Origin: Arenicola marina
Taxonomy: Eukaryota; Annelida; Polychaeta; Arenicolidae
Direction: 5' to 3'
DNA: 64,000 nt
Assembly (NCBI GenBank): GCA_964019135.1
Contig: OZ025257.1
Coordinates: 28,256,352-28,320,351, forward strand
Shown: positions 44,870-55,799 of the stretch, piece by piece
Layout: every line of letters starts with the position of its first letter
How positions within the stretch are numbered: the first letter of the stretch is position 1
Program-made: the position numbers and the translations under genes
The notes under the pieces: generated by a model
Seen by the model: only the letters and a program-made list of their open reading frames with translations
What the model was told of the DNA's origin: nothing
The model's database searches: none

Positions 44870-45640
44870 GGACCAGCGGCCAAGGTGACCAGGACCTGGA
44901 ACATTGCGGCGGAGGTAGGTCCTACATGGTATCCTTTTACTTTAGTTGTCGTAAATAGAGTTCGTGAACCATTTTTAAGTGAGATGTATCCTGGCATTAA
45001 AAAATATCATGCTGCAGTTTCAGATATATAGTATAAAACAATAAATTATACTGCAGTGTTTTACATATATGCCACTTAAACGAAATTCTTCTGTAGGTTG
45101 CGAGCTTATAATAATGGTGTGATCCCCATAACGAGATAGCGAAGGAATATCTCTGTAAGAGTAATTGAATGTCCTCTAATCTGCGTATTGCTGGCTTATC
45201 ATTACAGCGGCCAAAAGCGCGACCAGGACCTGGAACATGGCGGCGAGGATAGGCCCTGCATGGGATCATTTTAATATCAAGTCGTAAATAGAGCTCGTAA
45301 ACCATTTTTAGTAAGATATATCCTGGCAGTAAGAATATCATGTTGCAGTTTCAGATATACTGTATGAAACGATAAATTATACTGCAGTGTTTTATATATA
45401 TGCCACAAGATATAAATTCTTCTATAGGTTGCGAGATTATAATAATGGTGTGATCTCCAAAACGAGACAGTGGAGGAATGTCTCCATAAAGGACAAGTGT
45501 TTTCTCTAATTTTCGTATTGTACTTTCAGTTACCGCAGATGTTAGCTGTCATATACGACCAGGACCTGCGGGCTCCCGGTAGGGAAGTATCGAAATGAGT
45601 ATCGTTTCACTATTACGGCGTAACTGGTCCACGTAAACCA
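44870..45640 (-). repeat. Tandem ~335-bp duplication carrying a signal-peptide-like first exon
   Basis: Three copies of GACCAGGACCTG, at 44,887, 45,221 and 45,557 (spacing 334 and 336), each in a shared longer context (TTGCAGTTTCAGATATA, AATAATGGTGTGATC). On the minus strand copies 1 and 2 read GCCGC(C/A)ATGTTCCAGG, a good start context, giving MFQVLVALLAA (copy 2) or MFQVLVTLAAGP (copy 1), then a GTAATG that could be a splice donor. TATTAAAA lies about 35-40 bp upstream of the ATG in copy 2. Copy 3 has lost the ATG. This could be a repeated first exon of a secreted protein; no downstream exon is identified, so gene identity is unknown. Confidence 0.4.
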
Positions 45641-46142
45641 TTTTGAAACACGAGATATATGGTGTGAATGTAATATATCATAATGTCGTCTCGTACAGTC
45701 GTCTCGTACAGAATCATTGCACACTAAAAGAAAAAGTAAACCGTTGCTGGTGTACCGAATATGTTATTCTAAATCGAATAACATAAGGACCAAGGATTCT
45801 TGTTTGGCAACTTGAGAGCAGATGTATGTCTAGGTGTCCTTTTCTCTTATCGCCGTTCCACTTGCCAACTGACTTCGTTTTGCGCGCCCTAACATTTGAC
45901 CCTTGTCCCTTAGCCCTAACCCATAACCAACCCATAACTCCAACCCATAATCCATTAACTCTTAATTTAACCCTAACCTAGCTTGTGGAGCGGCCATGTG
46001 GTATACATAAGACCCCATAGAACACACCTGTCATCAGATGTATGGAAACTTACGGCTAATGTTAGCGTCGTATCTGTAGCTATTTCTGACGCAGCAAAAG
46101 ATCACTTTAGTTAGTTGTATACTTAATACGTTGTTGCATTTA
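45641..46142. other. Non-coding stretch with a degenerate CCCTAA-like patch
   Basis: Nothing recognised, apart from AGCCCTAACCCATAACC and related words at 45,911-45,985. Confidence 0.4.
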
Positions 46143-46245
46143 ACCGGCAATAGAAATATTGACCCGAAAATAGGAATATGGACCCGGCAATAGAAATATT
46201 GACCCGACAATAGAAATATTGACCCGGCAATAGAAATATTGACTA
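46143..46245 (+). repeat. 20-bp minisatellite (5 copies)
   Basis: GACCCGGCAATAGAAATATT repeated with minor variants. Confidence 0.92.
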
Positions 46246-46354
46246 TTGCTTCGCCATAGTTTTGCATGAAGTGTTTTCCGTTTGTTTGAAGAATCGAAAT
46301 AAAACAACAAATATCTGATCATCATGGTTCTGTCATTGTGTTATTGGCCGACAA

Positions 46355-48157
46355 AACACACCCCCCTCCCCCACACCCCTCCCCTCAAACAAACAACAAA
46401 CACCACCCTTTCCCCACTCACCCCCGTCACATACACCCAAGACGCATAACCACCCCCTCCGATGTATACAGACCCGGGACGGACCCTCACCCCCTCCCTC
46501 ACACACATCCCGGACGAACGCCCCCCTCACATAGACACACAGAACGAAGGCCTCAAACCCCCCCCCCCCCACGCAAAACATTGACGCCCCCCCCCTCTCC
46601 TTACATGGGACCGATCCGTCACCCCTCTCCTTACACCCTTGACAGATCCCCCCCCCCCCGCTCATATCCACATAGGACGCCCCCCCCCCTCACGCTCACT
46701 CAGGACCACCACAGCCTCCAGTTCGCACACACCCCGGACACACCTGCGGGCGAAGGCGAGCGATGTCCACCCGCCCACCCCCTTCACATACACACATACC
46801 CATGACGAACCCCATTCCCCCTCGCATACAAACAGGACGGACATCACCCCCTCCAAACACCCCCGGGACGAACCCCACCCTATCGCATACACCCGGGACG
46901 AACCCCACCCCCTCACATACACCCGGGACGAACCCCACCCTATCGCATACACCCGGGACGAACCCCACCCCCTCACATACACCCGGGACGAACCCCACCC
47001 TATCGCATACACCCGGGACGAACCCCACCCCCCTCACATACACCCGGGACGAACCCCACCCCCTCACATACACCTAGGACGAACCCCACCCCCCTCACAT
47101 ACACCATGGGACGAATCCCACCCCCTCACATACACCCAGGACGAACCCCACCCCCTCACATACACCCAGGACGAACCCCACCCCCCTCACATACACCATG
47201 GGACGAATCCCACCCCCTCACATACACCCAGGACGAACCCCACCCCCCTCGCATACACCCGGGACAAACGCCACCCCTCTCACATACACCCGGGACGAAC
47301 CCCACCCCCCTCACATACACCATGGGACGAACCCCACCCTATCGCATACACCCGGGACGAACCCCACCCCCTCGCATACACCCGGGACGAACCCCACCCC
47401 CCTCACATACACCTGGGACGAACCCCACCCCCTCACATACACCCGGGACGAACCCCACCCCCTCACATACACCACGGGACGAACCCCACCCCTTCACATA
47501 TAGGCAGGACGAACCCCACCCCCTCACATACACCACGGGACGAACCCCACCCCTTCACATATAGGCAGGACGAACCCCACCCCCTCACATACACCACGGG
47601 ACGAACCCCACCCCTTCACATATAGGCAGGACGAACCCCACCCCCTCACATACACCACGGGACGAACCCCACCCCCTCGCATACACCCGGGACGAACCCC
47701 ACCCCCCTCACATACACCCAGGACGAACCCCACCCCCCTCACATACACCCGGGACGAACCCCACCCCTTCACATATAGGCAGGACGAACGCCACCCCCTC
47801 ACATACACCCGGGGATGAACCCTACCCCTTCACATATAGGCAGGACGAACGCCACCCCCTCACATACACCACGGGACGAACCCCACCCCCCTCACATACA
47901 CCCAGGACGAACCCCACCCCTTCACATATAGGCAGGACGAACGCCACCCCCCTCACATACACCCGGGGATGAACCCCACCCCTTCACATATAGGCAGGAC
48001 GAACCCCACCCCCTCACATACACCACGGGACGAACCCCACCCCTTCACATATAGGCAGGACGAACGCCACCCCCCTCACATACACCCGGGGATGAACCCT
48101 ACCAGCCTCACATACACCCGGGACGAACCCCATCCTACTCACATACACCATGGGACG
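46355..48157 (+). repeat. C-rich ~30-bp minisatellite, second array, left of SINE
   Basis: Units of 29-32 bp built on ACACCCGGGACGAACCCCAC plus CCCTCACAT. It is the same family as 23-27 kb but more variable, with alternative joints such as CACCATGGGACGAA and TATAGGCAGGACGAA arranged in short local higher-order patterns. The left 400 bp is degenerate. Confidence 0.92.
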
Positions 48158-48158
48158 A
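48152..48158 (+). repeat. SINE A target duplication, left
   Basis: GGGACGA, found again at 48,424-48,430; because it is part of the 30-bp unit the duplication is only weakly diagnostic. Confidence 0.45.
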
Positions 48159-48423
48159 GGGGTCGGCGCGACAGCTCAGTGGGTTAGAGCGCTCGCATTG
48201 AGTGCTCTGGTCACCTGAGAGCCTAACGGCACGTGGGTCGGTGGTTCGAGCCCTGCTGTGACCATGTCTGTGTGGTCGCAGGATAAAGATTCCATGTCTT
48301 TCTTCGTAAAGAGTAGGGGGTTACCCCCGGGGACATGGCTCCACTCTCCCTTCCTTCTCCCATTGACGCGATATGACCAAAAATGGTTAAAGCGTCCTGA
48401 ATAACCAACCAATCAATTAACCC
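48159..48423 (+). mobile_element. tRNA-derived SINE (family A), longest copy, inside the C-rich array
   Basis: Complete head with A box GCTCAGTGGGTTAGAGCGC and B box GGTTCGAGCCC, separated by a longer linker than in the 42.8-kb copy. Then GATAAAGATTCCATGTC, CGGGGACATGGCTCC, GACGCGATATGACC and tail AACCAACCAATCAATTAA. The satellite continues directly on the other side, so the array is older than the insertion. Confidence 0.9.
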
Positions 48424-49012
48424 GGGACGAACCCCACCCCCTCACATACACCATGGGACGAACCCCACCCCCTCACATACACCATGGGACGAACCCCACC
48501 CCCTCACATACACCATAGGACGAACCCCCCCCCCCCCCTCACATACAACCAGGACGAACCCCACCCCCCTCACACACCCTGGGACGAACCCCAAACCCCT
48601 CACATACACCATGGGACGAACCCCACCCCCCTCACATGCACCCGGGACGAACCCACCCCCCCTCACATACACCCAGGACGAAACCCACACCCCTCACATG
48701 CACCAAGGACGAATCCATCCCCCTCACATACACCCAAGACGAACCCCGTCGCCCTCACATACACCCAGGACGAACCCCACCCCCCTCACATGCACCCAGG
48801 ACGAATCCATCCCCCTCACATACACCCAAGACGAACCCCGTCGCCCTCACATACACCCAGGACGAACCCCACCCCCCTCACATACACCATGGGACGAACC
48901 CCACCCCCCTCACATACACCCGGGACGCATCCACCCCCCTCACATACACCCAGGAGAACCTCATCCACCCTCACATACACCCAGGAGAACCCCATCCCCC
49001 TAAAATACACAA
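48424..49012 (+). repeat. C-rich ~30-bp minisatellite, second array, right of SINE
   Basis: Continuation of the array; it ends with CATACACCCAGGAGAAC variants at about 48,940-49,010 and abuts the 28-bp array. Confidence 0.9.
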
Positions 49013-50752
49013 ATATGGCACATCGCAGGCCCCAGATGGTGTATTGCACATCGCAGGCCCCAGATGGTGTATGGCACATCGCAGGGGCAGATGGTGTATG
49101 GCACATCGCAGGCCCCAGATGGTGTATGGCGCATCGCAGGCCCCAGATGGTGTATGGGACATCGCAGGTCCCAGATTGTGTATGCCACACCGCAGGCCCC
49201 AGATGGTGCATGGCGCATCGCAGGCCCCAGATGGTGTATGGGACATCGCAGGCCCCAGATGGTGTATGGCACATCGCAGGCCCCAGATGGTGTATGGCAC
49301 ATCGCAGGCCCCAGATGGTGTATGGCACATCGCAGGCCCCAGATGGTGTATGGCACATCGCAGGCCCCAGATGGTGTATGGCGCATCGCAGGCCCCAGAT
49401 GGTGTATGGCACATCGCAGGCCCCAGATGGTGTATGGCACATCGCAGGCCCCAGATGGTGTATGGCACATCGCACGCCCCAGATATTGTATGGCACATCG
49501 CAGGCCCCAGATGGTGTGTGGCACATCGCAGGCCCCAGATGGTGTACAACACAGAGCAGGCGCCAGATATTGTATGGCGCATCGCAGGCCCCAGATGGTG
49601 TATGGCACATCGCAGGCCCCAGATGGTGTATGGCACATCGCACGCCCCAGATATTGTATGGCACATCGCAGGCCCCAGATGGTGTGTGGCACATCGCAGG
49701 CCCCAGATGGTGTATAACACAGAGCAGGCGCCAGATGGTGTATGGGACATCGCAGGCCCCAGATGGTGTATGGCACATCGCAGGCCCAAGATGGTGTATA
49801 ACACAGAGCAGGCGCCAGATGGTGTATGGGACATCGAAGGCTCCAGATGGTGTATGGGACATCGCAGGCCCCAGATGGTGTATGGCACATCGCAGGCCCC
49901 AGATGGTGTATGGCACATCGCAGGCCTCGTTGGTGTATAACACATCGCAGGCCCCAGATGGTGTATGGCACATCGCAGGCCCCAGATGGTGTATGGCACA
50001 TCGCAGGCCCCATATGGTGTATGGCACATCGCAGGTCCCAGATGGTGTATAACACATCGCAGGCCCCAGATGGTGTATGGCACATCGCAGGCCCCAGATG
50101 GTGTATGGCACATCGCAGTCCCCAGATGGTGTATGGCACATCGGAGGCCCCAGATGGTGTATGGCACATTGCAGGCCCCAGATGGTGTATGGCACATCGC
50201 AGGCCTCAGATGGTGTATGGCACATCGCAGGCCCCAGATGGTGTATGGCGCATCGCAGGCCCCAGATGGTGTATGGCACATCGCAGGCCCCAGATGGTGT
50301 ATGGCACATCGCAGGCCCCAGATGGTGTATGGCACATCGCAGGCCTCGTTGGTGTATAACACATCGCAGGTCCCAGATGGTGTATAACACATCGCAGGCC
50401 CCAGATGGTGTATGGCAAATCGCAGTCCCCATATGGTGTATGGCACATCGCAGGTCCCAGATGGTGTATAACACATCGCAGGCCCCAGATGGTGTATGGC
50501 ACATCGCAGGCCCCAGATGGTGTATGGCACATCGGAGGCCCCAGATGGTGTATAACACATCGCAGGCCCCAGATGGTGTATGGCACATCGCAGGCCCCAT
50601 ATGGTGTATGGCACATCGCAGGTCCCAGATGGTGTATAACACATCGCAGGCCCCAGATGGTGTGTGGCACATCGCAGGTCCCAGATGGTGTATGGCACAT
50701 CGGAGGCTCCAGATGGCGTATGGCACATCGCAGGCCCCAGATGGTGTATGCT
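49013..50752 (+). repeat. 28-bp minisatellite (about 62 copies)
   Basis: Core GGCACATCGCAGGCCCCAGA then TGGTGTAT. Variants (GGGACATCG, AACACAGAGC, CCTCGTTGG) recur in blocks, showing local multi-unit duplication. 28 is not a multiple of 3, so each frame rotates through three readings, yet stops are absent, giving false ORFs of up to 636 residues on the minus strand. Confidence 0.95.
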
Positions 50753-53700
50753 AACGAATGGTGCTTCCACCGGCGTCGACAGACCTATCGGCTGCCGGGA
50801 CAACTAACGAAGGGCGCTTCCATCGGCGTCGACAGAGCTATCGGCTGCAAGGACAACTAACGAACGGCGCTTCCATCGGCGTCGACAGACCTATCGGCTG
50901 CCGGGACAACTAACGAAGGGCGCTTCCATCGGCGTCGACAGAGCTATCGGCTGCAAGGACAACTAACGAAGGGCGCTTTCATCGGCGTCGACAGAGCTAT
51001 CGGCTGCCGGGACAACTAACGAAGGGCGCTTTCGTCGGCGTCGGCAGACCTATCGGCTGCCGGGACAACTAACGAAGGGCGCTTCCAATGGCGTCGACAG
51101 AGCTATCGGCTGCAAGGACAACTAACGAAGGGCGCTTCCATCGGCGTCGACAGACCTATCGGCTGCCGGGACAACTAACGAAGGGCGCATCCATCGGCGT
51201 CGACAGAGCTATCGGCTGTAAGGACAACTAACGAAGGGCGCTTTCATCGGCGTCGACAGAGCTATCGGCTGCCGGGACAACTAACGAAGGGCGCTTCCAT
51301 CGGTGTTGACAGACCTATCGGCTGCCGGGACAACTAACGAAGGGCGCTTCCATCGGCGTCGACAGACCTATCGGCTGCCTGGACAACTAACGAAGGGCGC
51401 TTCCAATGGCGTCGACAGAGCTATCGGCTGCCGGGACAACTAACGAAGGGCGCTTCCATCGGCGTCGACAGACCTATCGGCTGCCGGGACAACTAACGAA
51501 GGGCGCTTCCATCGGCGTCGACAGAGCTATCGGCTGCAAGGACAACTAACGAAGGGCGCTTTCATCGGCGTCGACAGAGCTATCGACTGCCGGGACAACT
51601 AACGAAGGGCGCTTTCGTCGGCGTCGGCAGACCTATCGGCTGCCGGGACAACTAACGAAGGGCGCTTCCAATGGCGTCGACAGAGCTATCGGCTGCAAGG
51701 ACAACTAACGAAGGGCGCTTCCATCGGCGTCGACAGACCTATCGGCTGCCGGGACAACTAACGAAGGGCGCATCCATCGGCGTCGACAGAGCTATCGGCT
51801 GTAAGGACAACTAACGAAGGGCGCTTTCATCGGCGTCGACAGAGCTATCGGCTGCCGGGACAACTAACGAAGGGCGCTTCCATCGGTGTTGACAGACCTA
51901 TCGGCTGCCGGGACAACTAACGAAGGGCGCTTCCATCGGCGTCGACAGACCTATCGGCTGCCTGGACAACTAACGAAGGGCGCTTCCAATGGCGTCGACA
52001 GAGCTATCGGCTGCCGGGACAACTAACGAAGGGCGCTTCCATCGGCGTCGACAGAGCTATCGGCTGCCGGGACAACTAACAAAGGGCGCTTCCATCGGCG
52101 TCGACAGAGCTATCGGCTGCCGGGACAACTAGCGAAGGGCGCTTCCATCGGCGTCGACAGACCTATCGGCTGCCGGGACAACTAACAAAGGGCGCTTCCA
52201 TGGGCGTCGACAGAGCTATCGGCTGCCGGGACAACTAACGAAGGGCGCTTCCATCTGCGTCGACAGAGCTACCGGCTGCCGGGACAACTAACGAAGGGCG
52301 CTTCCATCGGCGTCGACAGAGCTATCGGCTGCCGGGACAACTAACGAAGGGCGCTTCCATCGGCGTCGACAGACCTATCGGCTGCCGGGACAACTAACGA
52401 AGGGCGCTTCCATGGGCGTCGACAGAGCTATCGGCTGCCGGGACAACTAACGAAGGGCGCTTCCATCGGCGTCGACAGAGCTATCGGCTGCCGGGACAAC
52501 TAACGAAGGGCGCTTCCATCGGCGTCGACAGACCTATCGGCAGCCGGGACAACTAACGAAGGGCGCTTCCAATGGCGTCGACAGAGCTATCGGCTGCCGG
52601 GACAACTAACGAAGGGCGCTTCCATCGGCGTCGACAGACCTATCGGCTGCCGGGACAACTAACAAAGGGCGCTTCCATGGGCGTCGACAGAGCTATCGGC
52701 TGCCGGGACAACTAACGAAGGGCGCATCCATCGGCGTCGACAGAGCTATCGGCTGTAAGGACAACTAACGAAGGGCGCTTTCATCGGCGTCGACAGAGCT
52801 ATCGGCTGCCGGGACAACTAACGAAGGGCGCTTCCATCGATGTTGACAGACCTATCGGCTGCCGGGACAACTAACGAAGGGCGCTTCCATCGGCGTCGAC
52901 AGACCTATCGGCTGCCTGGACAACTAACGAAGGGCGCTTCCAATGGCGGCGACAGAGCTATCGGCTGCCGGGACAACTAACGAAGGGCGCTTCCATCGGC
53001 GTCGACAGAGCTATCGACTGTAAGGACAACTAACGAAGGGCGCTTTCATCGGCGTCGACAGAGCTATCGGCTGCCGGGACAACTAACGAAGGGCGCTTCC
53101 ATCGATGTTGACAGACCTATCGGCTGCCGGGACAACTAACGAAGGGCGCTTCCATCGGCGTCGACAGACCTATCGGCTGCCTGGACAACTAACGAAGGGC
53201 GCTTCCAATGGCGTCGACAGAGCTATCGGCTGCCGGGACAACTAACGAAGGGCGCTTCCATCGGCGTCGACAGAGCTATCGGCTGCCGGGACAACTAACA
53301 AAGGGCGCTTCCATCGGCGTCGACAGAGCTATCGGCTGCCGGGACAACTAACAAAGGGCGCTTCCATCGGCGTCGACAGACCTATCGGCTGCCGGGACAA
53401 CTAACGAAGGGCGCTTCCATCGGCGTCGACAGAGCTATCGGCTGCCGGGACAACTAACAAAGGGCGCTTCCATCGGCGTCGACAGAGCTATCGGCTGCCG
53501 GGACAACTAACAAAGGGCGCTTCCATCGGCGTCGACAGACCTATCGGCTGCCGGGACAACTAACAAAGGGCGCTTCCATCGGCGTCGACAGAGCTATCGG
53601 CTGCCGGGACAACTAACGAAGGGCGCTTCCATCGGCGTCGACAGACCTATCGGCTGCCGGGACAACTAACAAAGGGCGCTTCCATCGGCGTCGACAGAGC

Positions 53701-53812
53701 TATCGGCTGCCGGGACAACTAACGAAGGGCGCTTCCATCGGCGTCGACAGAGCTATCGGCTGCCGGGACAACTAACGAAGAGCGCTTCCATCGGCGTCGA
53801 CAGAGCTATCCG
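50753..53812 (+). repeat. 53-bp satellite (about 58 copies) with 583-bp and 265-bp higher-order repeats
   Basis: Core GGGCGCTTCCATCGGCGTCG, then CAGAGCTATCGG and an ACAACTAACGAA joint. Marker variants TTTCGTCGGCG (51,031 and 51,614) and CGGTGTTGAC (51,301 and 51,884) are exactly 583 bp apart (11 units). CATCGATGTTG at 52,835 and 53,100 is 265 bp apart (5 units). Joints differ as CTGCCGGGAC or CTGCAAGGAC. Each unit holds GTCGAC. Stops in the joint keep it free of ORFs. Confidence 0.95.
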
Positions 53813-53839
53813 CCCTTCTAAATAACCCCTTTTTTGCAG

Positions 53840-53872
53840 CCGAAGGTTGAGTACAACTGGAAACCGTTATAA
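53840..53872 (+). CDS. Possible terminal exon (10 codons and stop), unknown gene
   Basis: CCCCTTTTTTGCAG before 53,840 is a strong splice acceptor. The following frame reads PKVEYNWKPL and stops at TAA (53,870-53,872). AATAAA at 54,196-54,201 would be a poly(A) signal after a 0.3-kb 3' UTR. No upstream exon could be identified because 46-53.8 kb is tandem repeat. I do not recognise the protein. It could be chance. Confidence 0.25.
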   Translation, partial: PKVEYNWKPL

Positions 53873-54222
53873 GAGTGACACCATTCAGCCGCCGCTGGTT
53901 GGGAGGAGCTGGACATGTAACATTCAGGGGGGACATGTAAGAGACATTTATTCCGGGTGATTTATTAACGGGTAGAATCATACACTTAATTATGAGCCAT
54001 GATGGGATTAAATATGAAAATTCGAGAGCGGCCACACAAGTCAAACTGCTACTAAGATGGCAGGATATGCAACGTTCTGGGGGCATTCGATACCTTCCAG
54101 CAAGTAGCTCTGGTTGCCATAGCGTAGCGGCAAACATAATGGATTGATGTGTTGGCCAACTGCAGGGGCTAACAGATCTGCCACAAAGAAAAGTGAATAA
54201 ATAGTGAGGGGATATAATATGC

Positions 54223-54226
<4 letters not shown>
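53873..54226. other. Unique sequence, possible 3' UTR
   Basis: No repeat family noticed. A 121-residue minus ORF over 53,772-54,137 has no family features and its end lies in the satellite. AATAAA at 54,196. Confidence 0.35.

Positions 54227-54264
<38 letters not shown>
54227..54264. repeat. (TA)n microsatellite
   Basis: About 37 bp of TATATA directly before the 30-bp GATCAC array. Confidence 0.92.
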
Positions 54265-54267
<3 letters not shown>

Positions 54268-55232
54268 TGATCACAGCATTACCGCCGGGTCAAATCGTAA
54301 TCACAGCATTACCGCCGGGTCAAATCGTGATCACATCATTACCACCGGGTCAAATCGTGATCACAGCATTACCGCCGGGTCAAATCGTGATCACAGCATT
54401 ACCGCCGGGTCAAATCGTGATCACAGCATTATCACCGGGTCAAATCGTGATCGCATCATTACCACCGGGTCAAATCGTGATCACAGCATTACCACCGGTT
54501 CAAATCGTGATCACAGCATTACCACCGGGTCAAATCGCGATCACAGCATTACCACCGGGTCAAATCGTGATCACATCATTACCACCGGTTCAAATCGTGA
54601 TCACAGCATTACCACCGGGTCAAATCGTGATCACAGCATTACCGCCGGGTCAAATCGTGATCACATCATTACCACCGGGTCAAATCGTGATCACAGCATT
54701 ACCGCCGGTTCAAATCGTGATCACAGCATTACCACCGGTTCAAATCGTGATCACAGCATTACCACCGGATCAAATCGCGATCACAGCATTACCACCGGGT
54801 CAAATCGTGATCACATCATTACCACCGGGTCAAATCGTGATCACATCATTACCACCGGTTCAAATCGTGATCACAGCATTACCACCGGTTCAAATCGTGA
54901 TCACAGCATTACCACCGGGTCAAATCGCGATCACAGCATTACCACCGGGTCAAATCGTGATCACATCATTACCACCGGTTCAAATCGTGATCACAGCATT
55001 ACCACCGGGTCAAATCGCGATCACAGCATTACCACCGGGTCAAATCGTGATCACATCATTACCACCGGTTCAAATCGTGATCACGGCATTACCACCGGGT
55101 CAAATCGTGATCACATCATTACCACCGGGTCAAATCGTGATCACAACATTACCACAGCATTACCACCGGGTCAAATCGTGATCACAGCATTACCACCGGT
55201 TCAAATCGTGATCACAGCATTACCACCGGTAA
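54265..55232 (+). repeat. 30-bp GATCAC minisatellite (about 32 copies)
   Basis: Core CAGCATTACCACCGGGTCAA then ATCGTGATCA; unrelated in sequence to the C-rich 30-bp family. Variants (ACCGCC/ACCACC, GGGT/GGTT, ACATC/ACAGC) alternate in patterns that suggest 120-180-bp higher-order blocks. Each unit carries the palindrome GTGATCAC. A 325-residue ORF (ITALPPGQIV repeats) is an artefact of the 30-bp period. Confidence 0.95.
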
Positions 55233-55799
55233 TGAACAAAATAATTAACGTTATACAAAGAGATTGACTATAGGACAACAAACTATTACAGTTACTACTC
55301 ATTGTAATTGCTACATTTAGATCACAGAAAAGTGAAAGTGCATTTGCCTCATAAATCGTCCCAAGATGCGCCAATAGAGCAATAGATAGCATAAATTTAC
55401 TTAACAAGCAAACAAATTAGATTTATGATTGGTAAGTAATAGTGGGAAGCTGGTAAACAGTATTGCTGCCACAGTTAACGTCGACTGTAAAGGCAGCTGT
55501 TAAGGGAGAACCAGGCAACACATCATACGATCTTAGAACTCAACATTTAGACACCCAACTTGTCGTAACATTTTAATACAGTAACACACTTTAGTGACAC
55601 CGCTCGAGCTGTATAATAGAATACAGTAAAACCTCCCTCCCCGACCACTTCCATAACCCGATCGCCTCCCAAACTGGATCGATTTATTCCAGTACCGACC
55701 ATCGGCCTATCCCTCAGTATTGCAACAATATTCTATAACCCGATCATCTCCCTACTATGGTAACGGTAATATACCCAAATCAAGTTATTACAGGTCTTC
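55233..55799. other. Unique AT-rich sequence; candidate 3' flank of the AGXT2-like gene
   Basis: No exon recognised. TTTATT at 55,683-55,688 is an AATAAA on the minus strand, about 1.5 kb beyond the AGXT2-like stop. Confidence 0.35.
55622..55650 (+). mobile_element. Possible pogo/Tigger-type terminus
   Basis: TACAGTAAAACCTCCCTCCC has the TA plus CAGTAAAACCTC form of pogo/Tigger inverted-repeat ends. I did not find a matching inverted end nearby, so this is at most a one-ended relic. Confidence 0.35.

Noticed and set aside
45900..45985. Interstitial telomeric repeat (CCCTAA)n
   Set aside because: Only two or three CCCTAA words within irregular AACCCATAA repeats; not a telomere tract.
48159..48265. 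Functional tRNA gene
   Set aside because: The tRNA-like head has an over-long linker and leads into a SINE body and (CCAA)n tail.
48484..50803. ORFs of 389-636 codons over the C-rich and 28-bp arrays
   Set aside because: Each frame is a rotation of the same 28-bp unit; no independent protein feature.
53772..54137. 121-codon minus-strand ORF
   Set aside because: It ends within the 53-bp satellite and lacks any recognisable motif.
54204..55181. 325-codon ORF (ITALPPGQIV repeats)
   Set aside because: 30-bp minisatellite preceded by a (TA)n run; no signal for translation.
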